Positions 33,713 through 43,201 of a DNA stretch of 64,000 nt are shown here, in pieces (position 1 is the stretch's first letter; each line of letters opens with the position of its first letter). A model generated the notes under the pieces. It ran no database searches, had not been told where the DNA came from, and saw only the letters and a list, made by a program, of their open reading frames with translations. The translations under genes and the position numbers were made by a program. Origin of the DNA: Methylobacterium sp. E-005 (GTDB lineage Bacteria; Pseudomonadota; Alphaproteobacteria; Rhizobiales; Beijerinckiaceae); assembly GCF_022829725.1 (NCBI RefSeq), contig NZ_JAKSYG010000219.1, positions 62,001-126,000 of the forward strand, read 5' to 3'.

Positions 33713-34207
33713 CTATCGCCCGGCGAGCCTTGCCCTCGCCTCGGCCAGCTCGCCCTCCAGACGCTCGATCTCGGCGGTCAGAGCATAATGCCCGCTGACA
33801 TCGAGCTGCGCGGCAAAGAAATAGATGACCTTGCCCGCGGCGTCCCGCACCGGTCCGACATGGAGCGCGTGGTGGAAGGTCGAGCCATCCTTGCGATAGT
33901 TGAGCAGGTCGACCCGGATATCCTCCTCCCGCCGAATGGCCGCGCGCAGGCAGTCGATGGTGACCGGGTCCGTCTCGGGGCCCTGCAGGAAGCGACAGTT
34001 GCGGCCGGTCACGTCGAGCCGCGTGTAGCCGGTGAGCTTCAGGAAGGCGTCGTTCACGAACACGATCGGGTTGTCGTGCCGGCCCGGATCCGTGACGATC
34101 ATCGGCATCCGGGTCGCCCGCACTGCCGCGGCGAACGGGTCGCCCCGGAGCGCCTTGCCTTGCAGGTTGTCCGGCACGTGGCTCGTGGCGGTCCAGCCCG
34201 TTTCCAT
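33713..34207 (-). CDS. Short LOV-domain blue-light photoreceptor
   Basis: A 164-residue protein made almost only of a LOV (PAS) domain. The flavin-binding signature GRNCRFLQG (68-76) has the photo-active Cys71 that forms the FMN adduct, plus the conserved Arg72 and Gln75; [12 protein letters not shown] (50-61) and the [20 protein letters not shown] strands (about 103-122) complete the fold. After the core, [18 protein letters not shown] (about 147-164) forms a coiled coil for dimerisation. No kinase or HTH output is attached, so it must signal through a partner. The gene stands alone. Confidence 0.92.
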   Translation of the reverse strand: METGWTATSHVPDNLQGKALRGDPFAAAVRATRMPMIVTDPGRHDNPIVFVNDAFLKLTGYTRLDVTGRNCRFLQGPETDPVTIDCLRAAIRREEDIRVDLLNYRKDGSTFHHALHVGPVRDAAGKVIYFFAAQLDVSGHYALTAEIERLEGELAEARARLAGR

Positions 34208-34383
34208 CCCGCTCTGCCTTCCGCATGGCGGCCTGAGCGCCGCCCACCCGGGATTAAAAACCGTAAATCGCGTGCGAGGTCTAGTCCTGCCTCAAGGTTC
34301 CAAACCTCGGGCGCGGCCCGATGCTTCTCGGGGCTCGGGTGGACCCATATTGAGCGCCATTCGCGAGACCGGAAGGCGAGCCG

Positions 34384-34921
34384 ATGGTCCTGTTCCGCAA
34401 GCGCCCGGTTATGCCGAGTCCCGCCGCGGCCCTGCCGGGACGCCCGACACCGCTCGCGACGGCCGAGACCCACATCGTCAACGGCCATCCGCTGACAGGT
34501 CCCTATCCGCCCGGCACCGAGACGATCGTCCGCGGTCTCGGCTGCTTCCGGGGTGCCGAGCGCCGGTTCTGGCAACTGCCCGGAGGCGCTGCCACTGGAA
34601 GCGCTGCTGCGGACGTTTTTCGAGGGCCGCGATCCGACCCAGGGCCTACGTCCGGGCAACGATGTCGGTACCCAGTACCGTTCAGGCCTCTACACCAATG
34701 GCCCGGCCCAGGAGGCGACGGCCCGGGCGATGCGCGAAACCTATGCCCAGGCGCTGCGGGCCCGCGGTTCCCGGGACATCACCACCGAGATCAAGCCGCT
34801 GGAGCCCTTCTACTTCGCGGAAGGCGACGACCAGCAGCACCTCGCCAAGACCCCGGGCGAATATAGCGGCCTGGGCGGTACCGGCGTCAACTGCCCGGTC
34901 GGGACCGGCGTCGTCGCCTGA
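34384..34921 (+). pseudogene. msrA: Decayed peptide-methionine sulfoxide reductase (msrA)
   Basis: The first frame (34384-34584) gives an MsrA start with TETIVRGLGCFRGAERRFW, in which the catalytic GCFWGAE has become GCFRGAE. About 40-45 codons are then missing, including the conserved YAGG and TGHxE region, and the remaining C-terminal part continues in another frame (34586-34921) with LPLEALLRTFFEG, NDVGTQYRSGLYT and YFAEGDDQQHLAKTP. Several family residues differ (GRDPT for GHDPT, YSGLGGTG for YCGLGGTG). Substitutions, deletion and shift together show an inactive relic. The ribosome site before the ATG survives. Confidence 0.85.
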
Positions 34922-34927
34922 TTGTTC

Positions 34928-35140
34928 TCAGGGTTTGCCGCCGGCTGGTCCTTGAGGGCTGCCGCCGGAAGTTCCTTGGGGGCTGCCGCCTGGCTTGGGC
35001 TGCATGCCCGGCGCCCCGGGGGTGGGGAGATTGCCCCCGAGCTGCGGCGTGCTGTTCGGGCTGCGCAGCACGATCAGCACACTGCCCAGCACCGAGAGGG
35101 CAACGGCGACGGCGAAGATGAGGAAAAGCCAGCGGGGCAT
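34928..35140 (-). CDS. Small single-pass membrane protein
   Basis: A 70-residue protein with one N-terminal transmembrane helix (about 4-25) and a Gly/Pro-rich tail with repeated GGSPQG units (NLPTPGAPG, SGGSPQGPAGG). Probably inner-membrane anchored with the tail outside. The stop lies just inside the gap after the msrA relic. Function unknown; the hydrophobic start and low-complexity tail resemble many small Methylobacterium proteins. Confidence 0.55.
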   Translation of the reverse strand: MPRWLFLIFAVAVALSVLGSVLIVLRSPNSTPQLGGNLPTPGAPGMQPKPGGSPQGTSGGSPQGPAGGKP

Positions 35141-35189
35141 CCCGGGGCGTTAGCACATCGCGCGGGTTCGTGAACCGCCCCCAATCGCC

Positions 35190-36122
35190 TCACGGCGCCT
35201 TCAGCACCGCCCGACAGGCCGTCGGGAGCGCCGCCATGGTCATGGCGGGCTTGGGCTTCGGTGGCACCTTCGGGGGCTTCGGATGCAGCACCGCGTCCGA
35301 GAACCAGTAGCCGAGATCGTCGCAGCCATCGCCGCCCGGGGGCGGGGCCTGCGGCTGGCAATCCTCCTGGCCGGCCGGGCAGGCCAGCCGGATATGATAG
35401 TGATAGTTGTGCCCGTACATCGGGCGCACCTTCGACATCCAGCGGCTGCCGGCAGCGTCGCGGCAGAGCGCCTTCTTGATCGCCGCGTTGACGAAGATGC
35501 GCTCCACCTCCGGCTGCCCGGCGGTAAGCTTAATCAATTGCAGGTGCGTCGTCGTCCAGACCTGCGGGTCGATGTCGAGGCGGTCGGGCCGGACCATGTC
35601 GGTGGCGGAGGTCTCCTCGCGCTCCGCCCGGCTCATGCGGTGATCGGGCATCGGCGTCAGCCAGACATCGGCGTCGATGCCGATCTGGTGCGAGGCGTGG
35701 CCGGTGATCATCGGGCCGCCCCGGGGCTGGGCCATGTCGCCGACGAGCAGCCCCGGCCAGCCGACCCGCGTGGCCTTCTGCGACAGGTGCTCGATGAAAT
35801 CCACGAGGTAGGGCGTGCCCCACATCCGGTTGCGGGACGGGCGCATGACCTGCCAGTTCGGCCCGTCCAGCGGCAGCGCCTCGCCGCCAGCGAAGCAGCC
35901 CTTCGCGTAGAACCCGTAGATATGGGCCGGTCCCGTGGACGCCTTCGTCACGCGGCCGAACAGCGCCTTGGCGGGTGTCGAGGGCGCGTCCGGATGCTCC
36001 AGGGGCGGCAGGGGTTTCGGGCTGACGCTGCCACGGTCCTGCGCCTGTGCGGCGGCCGGCAGGAGCAGGGCAGCGAGCGCGAGGCTCTGGGCCAGGGGCG
36101 AAGCGAGGCGCGGCATCGGCAT
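35190..36122 (-). CDS. mepA: Penicillin-insensitive murein endopeptidase
   Basis: Periplasmic zinc DD-/LD-endopeptidase (M74) that cuts peptidoglycan cross-links. The 310-residue product has a signal peptide (about 1-28, ending AAAQAQ), a KALFG-type core, metal motifs in GHASHQIGIDADVWL (about 143-157) and the C-terminal GHNYHYHIRLACP (about 238-250), and the Cys pairs of the family. A Lys/Pro-rich segment (KPPKVPPKPKP) precedes the end. ATG at 36122 is chosen because the signal peptide starts there. Confidence 0.92.
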   Translation of the reverse strand: MPMPRLASPLAQSLALAALLLPAAAQAQDRGSVSPKPLPPLEHPDAPSTPAKALFGRVTKASTGPAHIYGFYAKGCFAGGEALPLDGPNWQVMRPSRNRMWGTPYLVDFIEHLSQKATRVGWPGLLVGDMAQPRGGPMITGHASHQIGIDADVWLTPMPDHRMSRAEREETSATDMVRPDRLDIDPQVWTTTHLQLIKLTAGQPEVERIFVNAAIKKALCRDAAGSRWMSKVRPMYGHNYHYHIRLACPAGQEDCQPQAPPPGGDGCDDLGYWFSDAVLHPKPPKVPPKPKPAMTMAALPTACRAVLKAP

Positions 36123-36231
36123 GCGGTGAGGGTCGTCCGTCTGAGGGGGGCGGGCGGGGGTGCGTGCCGGAACGTGGCCCACGCCCGGGGCGTTTTTCGG
36201 GCAGAGGCACGCACGATATCGGGAGGCGCCC

Positions 36232-36615
36232 ATGCCAGCGACCGGCCAACCCGCCCCGCGGGAACCCCGCCGCCTGATTGCCAGCGACCGGGTCATCGGC
36301 ACCGATGTGCGCCGGCCCGACGGAAGCCGGATCGGCCGGATCGAGCGGCTGATGCTCGACAAGATCTCCGGCCGGGTCGCCTATGCGGTGATGAGCTTCG
36401 GCGGTTTCCTGGGGCTCGGCGAGGATTTTTATACCCTGCCCTGGTCCGTACTCCGGTTCGAGCCGCGGCAGGACGCCTATGTGCTCGACATCACGGAGGA
36501 ACAACTCCGCGCCGCCCCGGCCCGCACCCCCGAGGGCACCGATCCGGCCGCGGACGGCGCCTGGGAGGAGCAGATCCACCGCTACTACGACGCGGCGCCC
36601 TACTGGGGGATCTGA
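36232..36615 (+). CDS. PRC-barrel domain protein
   Basis: A 127-residue soluble protein with one PRC-barrel domain (about 15-90): ASDRVIGTDVRRPDG, IGRIERLMLDKISGRVAYAV and FLGLGEDFYTLPWSVL. PRC barrels bind RNA or anchor photosynthetic and ribosomal factors; stand-alone copies like this are common in Rhizobiales and unassigned. ATG at 36232 has GGGAGG six bases upstream. Its C terminus (EEQIHRYYDAAPYWG) follows the pattern of relatives. It faces the ParB-like gene tail to tail with no gap. Confidence 0.85.
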   Translation: MPATGQPAPREPRRLIASDRVIGTDVRRPDGSRIGRIERLMLDKISGRVAYAVMSFGGFLGLGEDFYTLPWSVLRFEPRQDAYVLDITEEQLRAAPARTPEGTDPAADGAWEEQIHRYYDAAPYWGI

Positions 36616-37233
36616 TCAGCCCTCCGAGGGCCCGCACCAGCCGGGCAGGTAGCCGGCATCCTTGGATTTGGCCAAGCTCATGGCCTTCTCCAGCGCGGCC
36701 GAGAAGTCGTGCTCGACGCGCTTCTCCTTGATGTTGCGCCGCAGGAAGTCCGCCCACAGGAACTCGCTGAACGGCGTCGTGTCCTTGGCGAAGCCGCCGG
36801 CCCGGCGCAGCTCGCCCGCAAGGCTCCGGAAGGGGTCGTCCGCCAGATCGGTGATCGTCTTCGGAAGATCCTTGAAGTCGCGCCGCACGCCCTCGGCATC
36901 GTAGGGATAGACCCAGGATTTGTGGTCGCAGACCGTCCAGAAGGCATCCTTCTCCAGATGGTGCAGGTCGGCGATCACGGTCACCAGCACGTCCTTGACG
37001 CCCTCTTCCTGCAGGGCGCGGGAGAGGTGGTGATGGTCGACGACGTAGTGGCGCTTCTTGGGGCCCAGCACCGTCGGAATCTGATGCGCGCCGAGGAATT
37101 CGCGCTTCTTCTCGCCGTCATAGGCGCGCCAGCGGCGGCGTTTCTCCGCCACCTCCCGGTAGCCGACGGTCATCTGGGTCGGCCGCAGCTCGGCGATCGG
37201 GACGGGCTTGAGCAGCGGTTCACGTGTGGTCAT
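36616..37233 (-). CDS. ParB-like nuclease-fold protein
   Basis: A 205-residue protein of the ParB-like type: PIAELRPTQMTVGYREVAEKR (13-33) in pieces IAELRPTQMT and VGYREVAEKR, and a KRHYVVDHHHLSRALQE segment (about 60-76) with the clustered His typical of the fold. It lacks the DNA-binding helix-turn-helix of chromosomal ParB, so it is not a partition protein. The sequence DLHHLEKDAFW and WVYPYDAEG follows. ATG at 37233 is the first sensible start. Function unknown; the fold in relatives is a nuclease or CTPase. Confidence 0.8.
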   Translation of the reverse strand: MTTREPLLKPVPIAELRPTQMTVGYREVAEKRRRWRAYDGEKKREFLGAHQIPTVLGPKKRHYVVDHHHLSRALQEEGVKDVLVTVIADLHHLEKDAFWTVCDHKSWVYPYDAEGVRRDFKDLPKTITDLADDPFRSLAGELRRAGGFAKDTTPFSEFLWADFLRRNIKEKRVEHDFSAALEKAMSLAKSKDAGYLPGWCGPSEG

Positions 37234-37311
37234 CGAGTCGCAAGTCCTGCGTGGTTCTGTCGCGCCGATGTCACAAAGCGCGGCCGACCGGAAGGTCAAT
37301 CCGGCGCGCGG

Positions 37312-37542
37312 TCACGTTTGCTGGATCGGCGGCCTGCGCACGGCCTCCAGCACGAACACCCGGATCGCCGAGGACAGGTTCTGGCCGCCGCGCCCGGCAT
37401 CGATCGCGCCGATCAGCGCCTGGACCGATTGGCCCCGCGCCTCCGCGACCTCGCGCAGGGCCGTCCAGAACGGATCCTCCAGGGATACGCTGGTGCGGTG
37501 GCCCGCGATCATCACGGAATGCTTGGTGAGGCCGGTGCTCAT
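37312..37542 (-). CDS. Ribbon-helix-helix domain protein
   Basis: A 76-residue protein with a ribbon-helix-helix DNA-binding fold: GHRTSVSLEDPFWTALREVA (13-32) as strand and helix one and the AIDAGRGGQNLSSAIRVFVLEAV pair, read AGRGGQNLSSAIRVF, as helix two. Such genes stand beside DUF4169 and fumC in Rhizobiales, as here. ATG at 37542 matches; nothing is known of the operator. Confidence 0.82.
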   Translation of the reverse strand: MSTGLTKHSVMIAGHRTSVSLEDPFWTALREVAEARGQSVQALIGAIDAGRGGQNLSSAIRVFVLEAVRRPPIQQT

Positions 37543-37576
37543 GCGGAGGCAGCGGCATAGGCGTCCGAACGGACCC

Positions 37577-37774
37577 TCATTCCGCCGAGTCGGTTTCGGG
37601 CCGCTCGAGCCGGTGACCCTCGTGGCGCTCGGTCTCCAGGGCCTTGCGCCGTTGCTGAAGGGTCTTGGCCTTCTTCGGCTGACCGAACGCGATCCGATTC
37701 GACTCGGCCTTGGCATCCGCCTCGGCGCGAACCTTCGCCTTGCGGACCTGACGCAGGTTGATGATCTCGGCCAT
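37577..37774 (-). CDS. DUF4169 family protein
   Basis: A 65-residue, highly charged protein beginning MAEIINLRQVRKAKVRAEAD with AESNRIAFGQPKKAKTLQQ following; this pattern matches DUF4169, a short family in Alphaproteobacteria. Mostly one long helix. It lies between fumC (upstream in the direction of transcription, 60 bases) and the RHH gene (34 bases downstream) and likely forms an operon. Function unknown. Confidence 0.85.
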   Translation of the reverse strand: MAEIINLRQVRKAKVRAEADAKAESNRIAFGQPKKAKTLQQRRKALETERHEGHRLERPETDSAE

Positions 37775-37834
37775 GGATCGCTTCCCGGCAGTGGCGGGCC
37801 GGCGCAGGACAGACGCGCCGGCCCAGTCGCAAAA

Positions 37835-39244
<1,410 letters not shown>

Positions 39245-39364
39245 CGTGGCCTCTACGTCTGGTGCAGTGCGGTGCCTACTTAAATGAGGCGCGGATGAAT
39301 CGCGATGCCGGTTTTCCCCGGCGCACCGACAAGGGCGGGGCTCTGTTCCCGCCGGAAGGAGCCG

Positions 39365-40759
39365 ATGAGCGCGACGATCGATCTCTCCGAGCCGAAGGCC
39401 GCCCCCCGGTTCCGCCCGACCGTGCCGCCACGGCTGAAGGAACCGCTCGGCCTGTTCGAATTCCTGCGGGCGGCGCGGAAGAACCCGATCACCACCTGGA
39501 TGGACGCGCATTTCAAGCTGCCGGTGGTGGCGGCTGAGGGCGCGATGGGCCGGATCACCCTGGTGAGCGACCCGGCGCTGATTCGCACTGTGCTGATCGA
39601 GAAGGCCGAGAATTACCGCAAGGACGATCTCCAGCGCCGGGTGCTGGCCCCCGGGCTCGGCAACGGCCTGCTCAGCGCGGAGGGCGACGAGTGGCGGCTC
39701 CAGCGCCGGACGCTGGCGCCGATCTTCAACGCCCGCACGGTCCAGGGTTTTTCCGACGCGATGAACGCCGCCGGCGCGCGCCTCGGCCGGCGCCTCGCCC
39801 GCCGGGCCGGCAAGCCGGTCGACGTCGCCCTGGAGATGACCCGCGTCACGCTGGACGTGCTGGAGCGGACGATCTTTACGAGCGGGTTGCCCAGCGATCC
39901 GGACGCCCTCGGACGCGCGATCACCCGGTTTCTGGAGGCGGTGGGGCCGATCGATCCGCTCGACGTGTTCGGCGTGCCGGATTTCGTGCCGCGGATCGGC
40001 CGCCTGCGGGCGCGGCCGGCGGGGCGCTTCTTCGCCGAGGTGGTCGACGCGCTGATCGCCCGGCGCAAGGCGCTGATGGCACAGGGCGAGGCGCCGCGGG
40101 ACCTGCTCACGCTGCTGCTCGCCGCGCAGGATCCCGAGACCGGCAACGGCCTCTCCGACCTCGCCGTGAAGGCGAACATCGTCACCTTCATCGCGGCCGG
40201 CCACGAGACCACAGCCAACTCCCTGACCTGGACGCTCTACTGCCTGTCACAGGATCCCGCCGCCCAGGCGCGGATCGAGGCCGAGGTCGATGCCGCCGGG
40301 CCGGGGGATTTTGCCGTGGAGCGGCTGCCCTACACGCGGGCGGTGATCGAGGAGGCGATGCGCCTGTTCCCGCCGGTGCCGTTCCTCAGCCGGCAGGCGC
40401 TGCGGGACGACCGGTTCGGCCGGATCAAGGTGCCGCGGGGCTCGCTGGTGATGGTGGCGCCCTGGGTACTCCACCGCCACCAGTTGCTCTGGGACGACCC
40501 GGAGGCCTTCGTGCCGGAGCGGTTCATGCCCGAGAACCGCGACAGCATCGCGCGCTTCACCTACCTGCCGTTCGGGGCGGGGCCGCGGGTCTGCATCGGG
40601 CAGAGCTTCTCGGTTCAGGAGGCGGTGATCCTGCTGGCGCATATCGTGCGGGCGGTGCGGTTCCATCTGCCGGCCGATCACCCGCCGGTCACGCCGCTCC
40701 ACCGGGTGACGCTGCGGCCGGAGCACGGGCTGCGCATGGAGGCCGAGGGGCGGGGCTAA
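39365..40759 (+). CDS. Cytochrome P450
   Basis: Haem monooxygenase, 464 residues, soluble (no N-terminal anchor). Oxygen-binding I-helix [12 protein letters not shown] (about 278-289), K-helix ExxR in [12 protein letters not shown] (about 328-339), PERF region (about 379-382) and the haem ligand Cys410 in [13 protein letters not shown]. These resemble the class of bacterial CYP102/CYP110-like fatty-acid or alkane hydroxylases without reductase fusion. A separate ferredoxin and reductase must serve it; none is adjacent. ATG at 39365 follows GAAGGAGCC. Divergent from fumC with 120 bases between. Substrate unknown. Confidence 0.93.
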   Translation: MSATIDLSEPKAAPRFRPTVPPRLKEPLGLFEFLRAARKNPITTWMDAHFKLPVVAAEGAMGRITLVSDPALIRTVLIEKAENYRKDDLQRRVLAPGLGNGLLSAEGDEWRLQRRTLAPIFNARTVQGFSDAMNAAGARLGRRLARRAGKPVDVALEMTRVTLDVLERTIFTSGLPSDPDALGRAITRFLEAVGPIDPLDVFGVPDFVPRIGRLRARPAGRFFAEVVDALIARRKALMAQGEAPRDLLTLLLAAQDPETGNGLSDLAVKANIVTFIAAGHETTANSLTWTLYCLSQDPAAQARIEAEVDAAGPGDFAVERLPYTRAVIEEAMRLFPPVPFLSRQALRDDRFGRIKVPRGSLVMVAPWVLHRHQLLWDDPEAFVPERFMPENRDSIARFTYLPFGAGPRVCIGQSFSVQEAVILLAHIVRAVRFHLPADHPPVTPLHRVTLRPEHGLRMEAEGRG

Positions 40760-40890
40760 TCGCCCCGCCGCGCCTCAAGCTGACGGGTTTTGCGGTCGTA
40801 GAGCCGTGACGCAATAAAGAGACCGCCGAGGCCAAGCGCCGACATGGCTACGGCGAGGGCTAGAATCTGAAGCGCCTAGCTCTGAGGCAT
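40756..40890 (-). pseudogene. Small membrane protein gene interrupted by an in-frame TAG
   Basis: An ATG at 40890 with GAGGAG about eight bases upstream opens MPQS, then TAG, and then a further 39 sense codons in the same frame: ALQILALAVAMSALGLGGLFIASR, written ALQILALAVAMSALG and LGGLFIASRLYD, followed by [12 protein letters not shown] and a stop. Without the TAG this would be a normal 44-residue single-helix membrane protein. A TGG-to-TAG change is the simplest reading; restart at the internal ATG (29 residues) is possible. The end overlaps the P450 stop. Confidence 0.45.
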
Positions 40891-40984
40891 TCCGCTACTC
40901 CTCGGCCCGTAGGAACAACCGAATCGCGGTTTGTCCAATCCGATGCAGGAGGACGGCAGCGAGTAGAAAAGCTTAGCCGTTGTT

Positions 40985-41011
40985 GGTCAACACGTCGGCC
41001 GGGTGTTGAAC
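40985..41011. other. Inverted repeat TCAACAC/GTGTTGA in an otherwise empty gap
   Basis: TCAACAC (40987-40993) and GTGTTGA (41003-41009) can form a 7-bp stem with a nine-base loop. The half sites are the same as those in the hairpin at 22147-22167 (in opposite order). The gap 40891-41197 holds no gene I can support. Confidence 0.35.
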
Positions 41012-41197
41012 GAGCGGCGTGATGAACGCTGTTCCGAGCGTCAGGATTGCGTCGCGTTAAAGAATGTTGCGGCCAGCTTGACGCCCCCGTTGAAGCGCTT
41101 GGCGCGGTGCTTCCGTTCGCCCGCCGATAGACCCGGCTGCGCAATCCCTTTGTCCACCCCTGAAATCCCCGGGCCGTCGTTTCGGCCTCGGAAGACT

Positions 41198-41824
41198 TCA
41201 GCTCTTCTTGCGGAACGCGTCCAGGCTCACGACCTCGGCGCCTGCCTCCTCGCCCTCCTTCTTGGCGGTGGGGCGGGCCGCCTTCTCGTCCGGCTTCGGC
41301 GAGCCCTTGTCGCTCGCTGCCGCGGGGGCTGGGAGACCCTTCGGTGCAGCCGCACCGATCGTAGCGACACCCGCACCCTTGGGGCGGACCTCGCCGGGCT
41401 CGGAGCCTGCCCCGCGCGGGCCGGCCTTGGCCGGGGTGGCGTTCGCCTCCTCGGGCGCCTCACCGGCTTCGCTGAGGTCGAACTTCAGGCCGAACTGCAC
41501 GGAGGGGTCGAAGAAGCCCGACAGGGCGTCGAACGGCACCAGCAACCGCTCCGGCACACCCGAGAAGGACAAGCCGACCTCGAAGGCGTGCTCGGTGACG
41601 TTGAGGTCCCAGAACTGGTGCTGCAGGACGATCGTCATGTCCTGCGGGTATTTCTCGCGCAGGGCCTGCGACATCCGCACGCCGGGTGCCTCCGTCCGGA
41701 ACGAAACGTAGAAATGGTGCTCGCCCATCAGCCCTTCGCGGGCCGCGTCGGTCAGCACCTTGCGCACCACGCCGCGCAGGGCGTCCTGCACCAGAAGATC
41801 GTAACGGATCAGATCGTCTGCCAT
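41198..41824 (-). CDS. sspB: SspB family ClpXP adaptor
   Basis: Adaptor that brings SsrA-tagged proteins to the ClpXP protease. The 208-residue protein has the SspB-fold domain (about 1-115) including YDLLVQDALRGVVRKVL, GEHHFYVSFRT and LREKYPQDMTIVLQHQFWDL (about 57-76), and ends after a long Ala/Pro/Glu linker in AEVVSLDAFRKKS, the ClpX-binding peptide of SspB. It is transcribed just downstream of ssrA on the same strand, so tag source and tag adaptor are neighbours. ATG at 41824 is clear. Confidence 0.92.
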   Translation of the reverse strand: MADDLIRYDLLVQDALRGVVRKVLTDAAREGLMGEHHFYVSFRTEAPGVRMSQALREKYPQDMTIVLQHQFWDLNVTEHAFEVGLSFSGVPERLLVPFDALSGFFDPSVQFGLKFDLSEAGEAPEEANATPAKAGPRGAGSEPGEVRPKGAGVATIGAAAPKGLPAPAAASDKGSPKPDEKAARPTAKKEGEEAGAEVVSLDAFRKKS

Positions 41825-41888
41825 CTGCGGTCGCGCCCTAGCCCGGACTGCCCGGCGCCCCGCCGCGGATGGCCGGACCGAGAAAAAG

Positions 41889-42234
41889 GAAGTGAAGGCT
41901 TCTGTTGCCAGGTGCCTCCGAACCCCGCCTATGCGGTGCTACCCGCTAGGACTTCAATTCGGTATTGGGGACCGCTTACGCAGCCACCGCCACCGGAGCA
42001 AAGTTGTCGTTGGCAACTATTGCAAAGGCCCGATAACGGCGGAACCATGCCGAGCGAAAGTCCAACCTTTACGCCCTCGTCGATCCTATTTCGCCCCCGC
42101 CGGAGCCCAGGCTTCCGATCACGTGCCTTGCGGCAGCATGTCCTGGGTTCGGGTGGAGGCGCCGGGTACCGCCCCCGGGTCCGATAGGTTTATTGCGAAG
42201 AACGTTTATCGCCATAGCCGGCCTCGCGACCGGC
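41889..42234 (-). ncRNA. ssrA: Circularly permuted two-piece tmRNA
   Basis: Transfer-messenger RNA that rescues stalled ribosomes. The tag frame (42014-41979, stop 41978-41976) reads ANDNFAPVAVAA. The acceptor arm forms between GGGGGCG at the coding-piece 5' end (42098-42092) and CGCCTCC (42161-42155), with the T stem CCGGG/CCCGG enclosing GGCGGTA just before it. The acceptor piece therefore precedes the coding piece, as in Alphaproteobacteria; 42099-42150 is the spacer removed on processing. Discriminator A is followed by CCC rather than CCA. Termini (41889, 42234) are approximate; a T-rich tract lies at the 3' end. Confidence 0.93.
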
Positions 42235-42240
42235 TCCCGA

Positions 42241-42269
42241 GATATAGAGGGGATCGGTCCGGTTTTGAA
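42241..42269 (-). promoter_or_regulatory. ssrA promoter
   Basis: Read on the minus strand, TTCAAA (42269-42264) and TATATC (42246-42241) are 17 bases apart and point at the tmRNA acceptor piece. The -35 box overlaps the likely TTG start of the divergent CPBP gene. Confidence 0.5.
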
Positions 42270-43122
42270 GCCCGATCGTGTCGCGCCAGCGCCTCTTATC
42301 GCGCCTCCGGCCGAGGCTGTTGCCGGAAGTGCGCAGTCCCATGTCTCCGCGCCTGACGGGCGGGGCCGTTTCGAACAAATCTGGTCTGCGACTTGGCGCC
42401 TCGGCGCGTTGGTCGCCCTCGTCGTCGTCTATCTCGGTGCGGCCAGCCTGCTGTCGCTGGCCGCCGTGCGCGTCGGGTTCGATCTGTGGAACGGGATTGA
42501 CCCGTTCCTGCCTCCGGAGCGGCGCCCGTTCCTCGGCGCGGTGGAACTCGCCCACCGGGCCTTCGCGGTCGATGCCCTGCGTCAGATCTTCCTCGCCCTC
42601 CTGGTCATCGGCGGGGCTTGGTGGCGGGATCGCGCCGGCTGGCGCCGCCGCCTCGCCCTCGATCGGGAGCGCCCGAATGGAATGCGGCCCGTCTTCCTGC
42701 TAGGGATCCTGCTGGTCTGGCCGGTGCTGCACATCGCCTGGGTGACCGGCACCGCGGAACTGTTCGGCGCGAGCTTCGGGCAGCACGTGCGGCTGTCGCC
42801 GTTCATGAGCCAAGCCGCGGTGGCGGCGTGGCTCGCCTACCTCACGATCCTGGCGCCCGTGGCGGAAGAGCTGCTGCTGCGCGGCGAAGCCTTTGCGCGG
42901 GCCCAGGCGGCCGTGGGGCCCGTTGGGGCGATCCTGGTTACCGCGATCATCTTTGCGGCCGCCCATGTCTCATCATGGGGGCTCGCCCGGCCGGTCTCGC
43001 TGCTGCCCCTGGCCTTCGCCCTCGGGTGGCTGCGCTGGCGGACCGGGCGGCTCTGGCCCGGCATCGCCCTGCATGGCTGGTCGAACCTCGCGCTCGTGAC
43101 CTACCTGCTCTGGCCGGGCTGA
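42265..43122 (+). CDS. CPBP-family intramembrane metalloprotease
   Basis: Membrane protein of the CAAX protease/bacteriocin-processing (Abi) family, about 285 residues with seven to eight hydrophobic helices. The motifs are EELLLRG (201-207, catalytic Glu pair), the His of FAAAHVSSW (about 230-238) and a C-terminal HGWSNL. The frame opens at 42193, but that segment lies inside the opposite-strand tmRNA, so I prefer TTG 42265 after AGAGGGGA; a later start would cut into the first helix. Substrate unknown; such proteins in bacteria process peptides or act in stress responses. thyA follows after 79 bases. Confidence 0.85.
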   Translation: MKPDRVAPAPLIAPPAEAVAGSAQSHVSAPDGRGRFEQIWSATWRLGALVALVVVYLGAASLLSLAAVRVGFDLWNGIDPFLPPERRPFLGAVELAHRAFAVDALRQIFLALLVIGGAWWRDRAGWRRRLALDRERPNGMRPVFLLGILLVWPVLHIAWVTGTAELFGASFGQHVRLSPFMSQAAVAAWLAYLTILAPVAEELLLRGEAFARAQAAVGPVGAILVTAIIFAAAHVSSWGLARPVSLLPLAFALGWLRWRTGRLWPGIALHGWSNLALVTYLLWPG

Positions 43123-43201
43123 TCACCATGATCCGCGACGGCGGTGCATAGATGTCGGTGGCGCGCTTGCCCGACGCCCCGACGACGCGCAGGAATGGCG
43201 G

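Noticed and set aside
40860-41144. Minus-strand ORF of 94 codons in the P450-sspB gap
   Set aside because: Arg/Ser-rich sequence without a ribosome site or conserved look; it overlaps the better-supported small membrane ORF.
41003-42187. Plus-strand ORF antisense to sspB and ssrA
   Set aside because: It covers two well-supported minus-strand genes and has shadow-frame composition.
42193-42264. N-terminal extension of the CPBP protease
   Set aside because: This part lies within the tmRNA acceptor piece and its promoter on the other strand.
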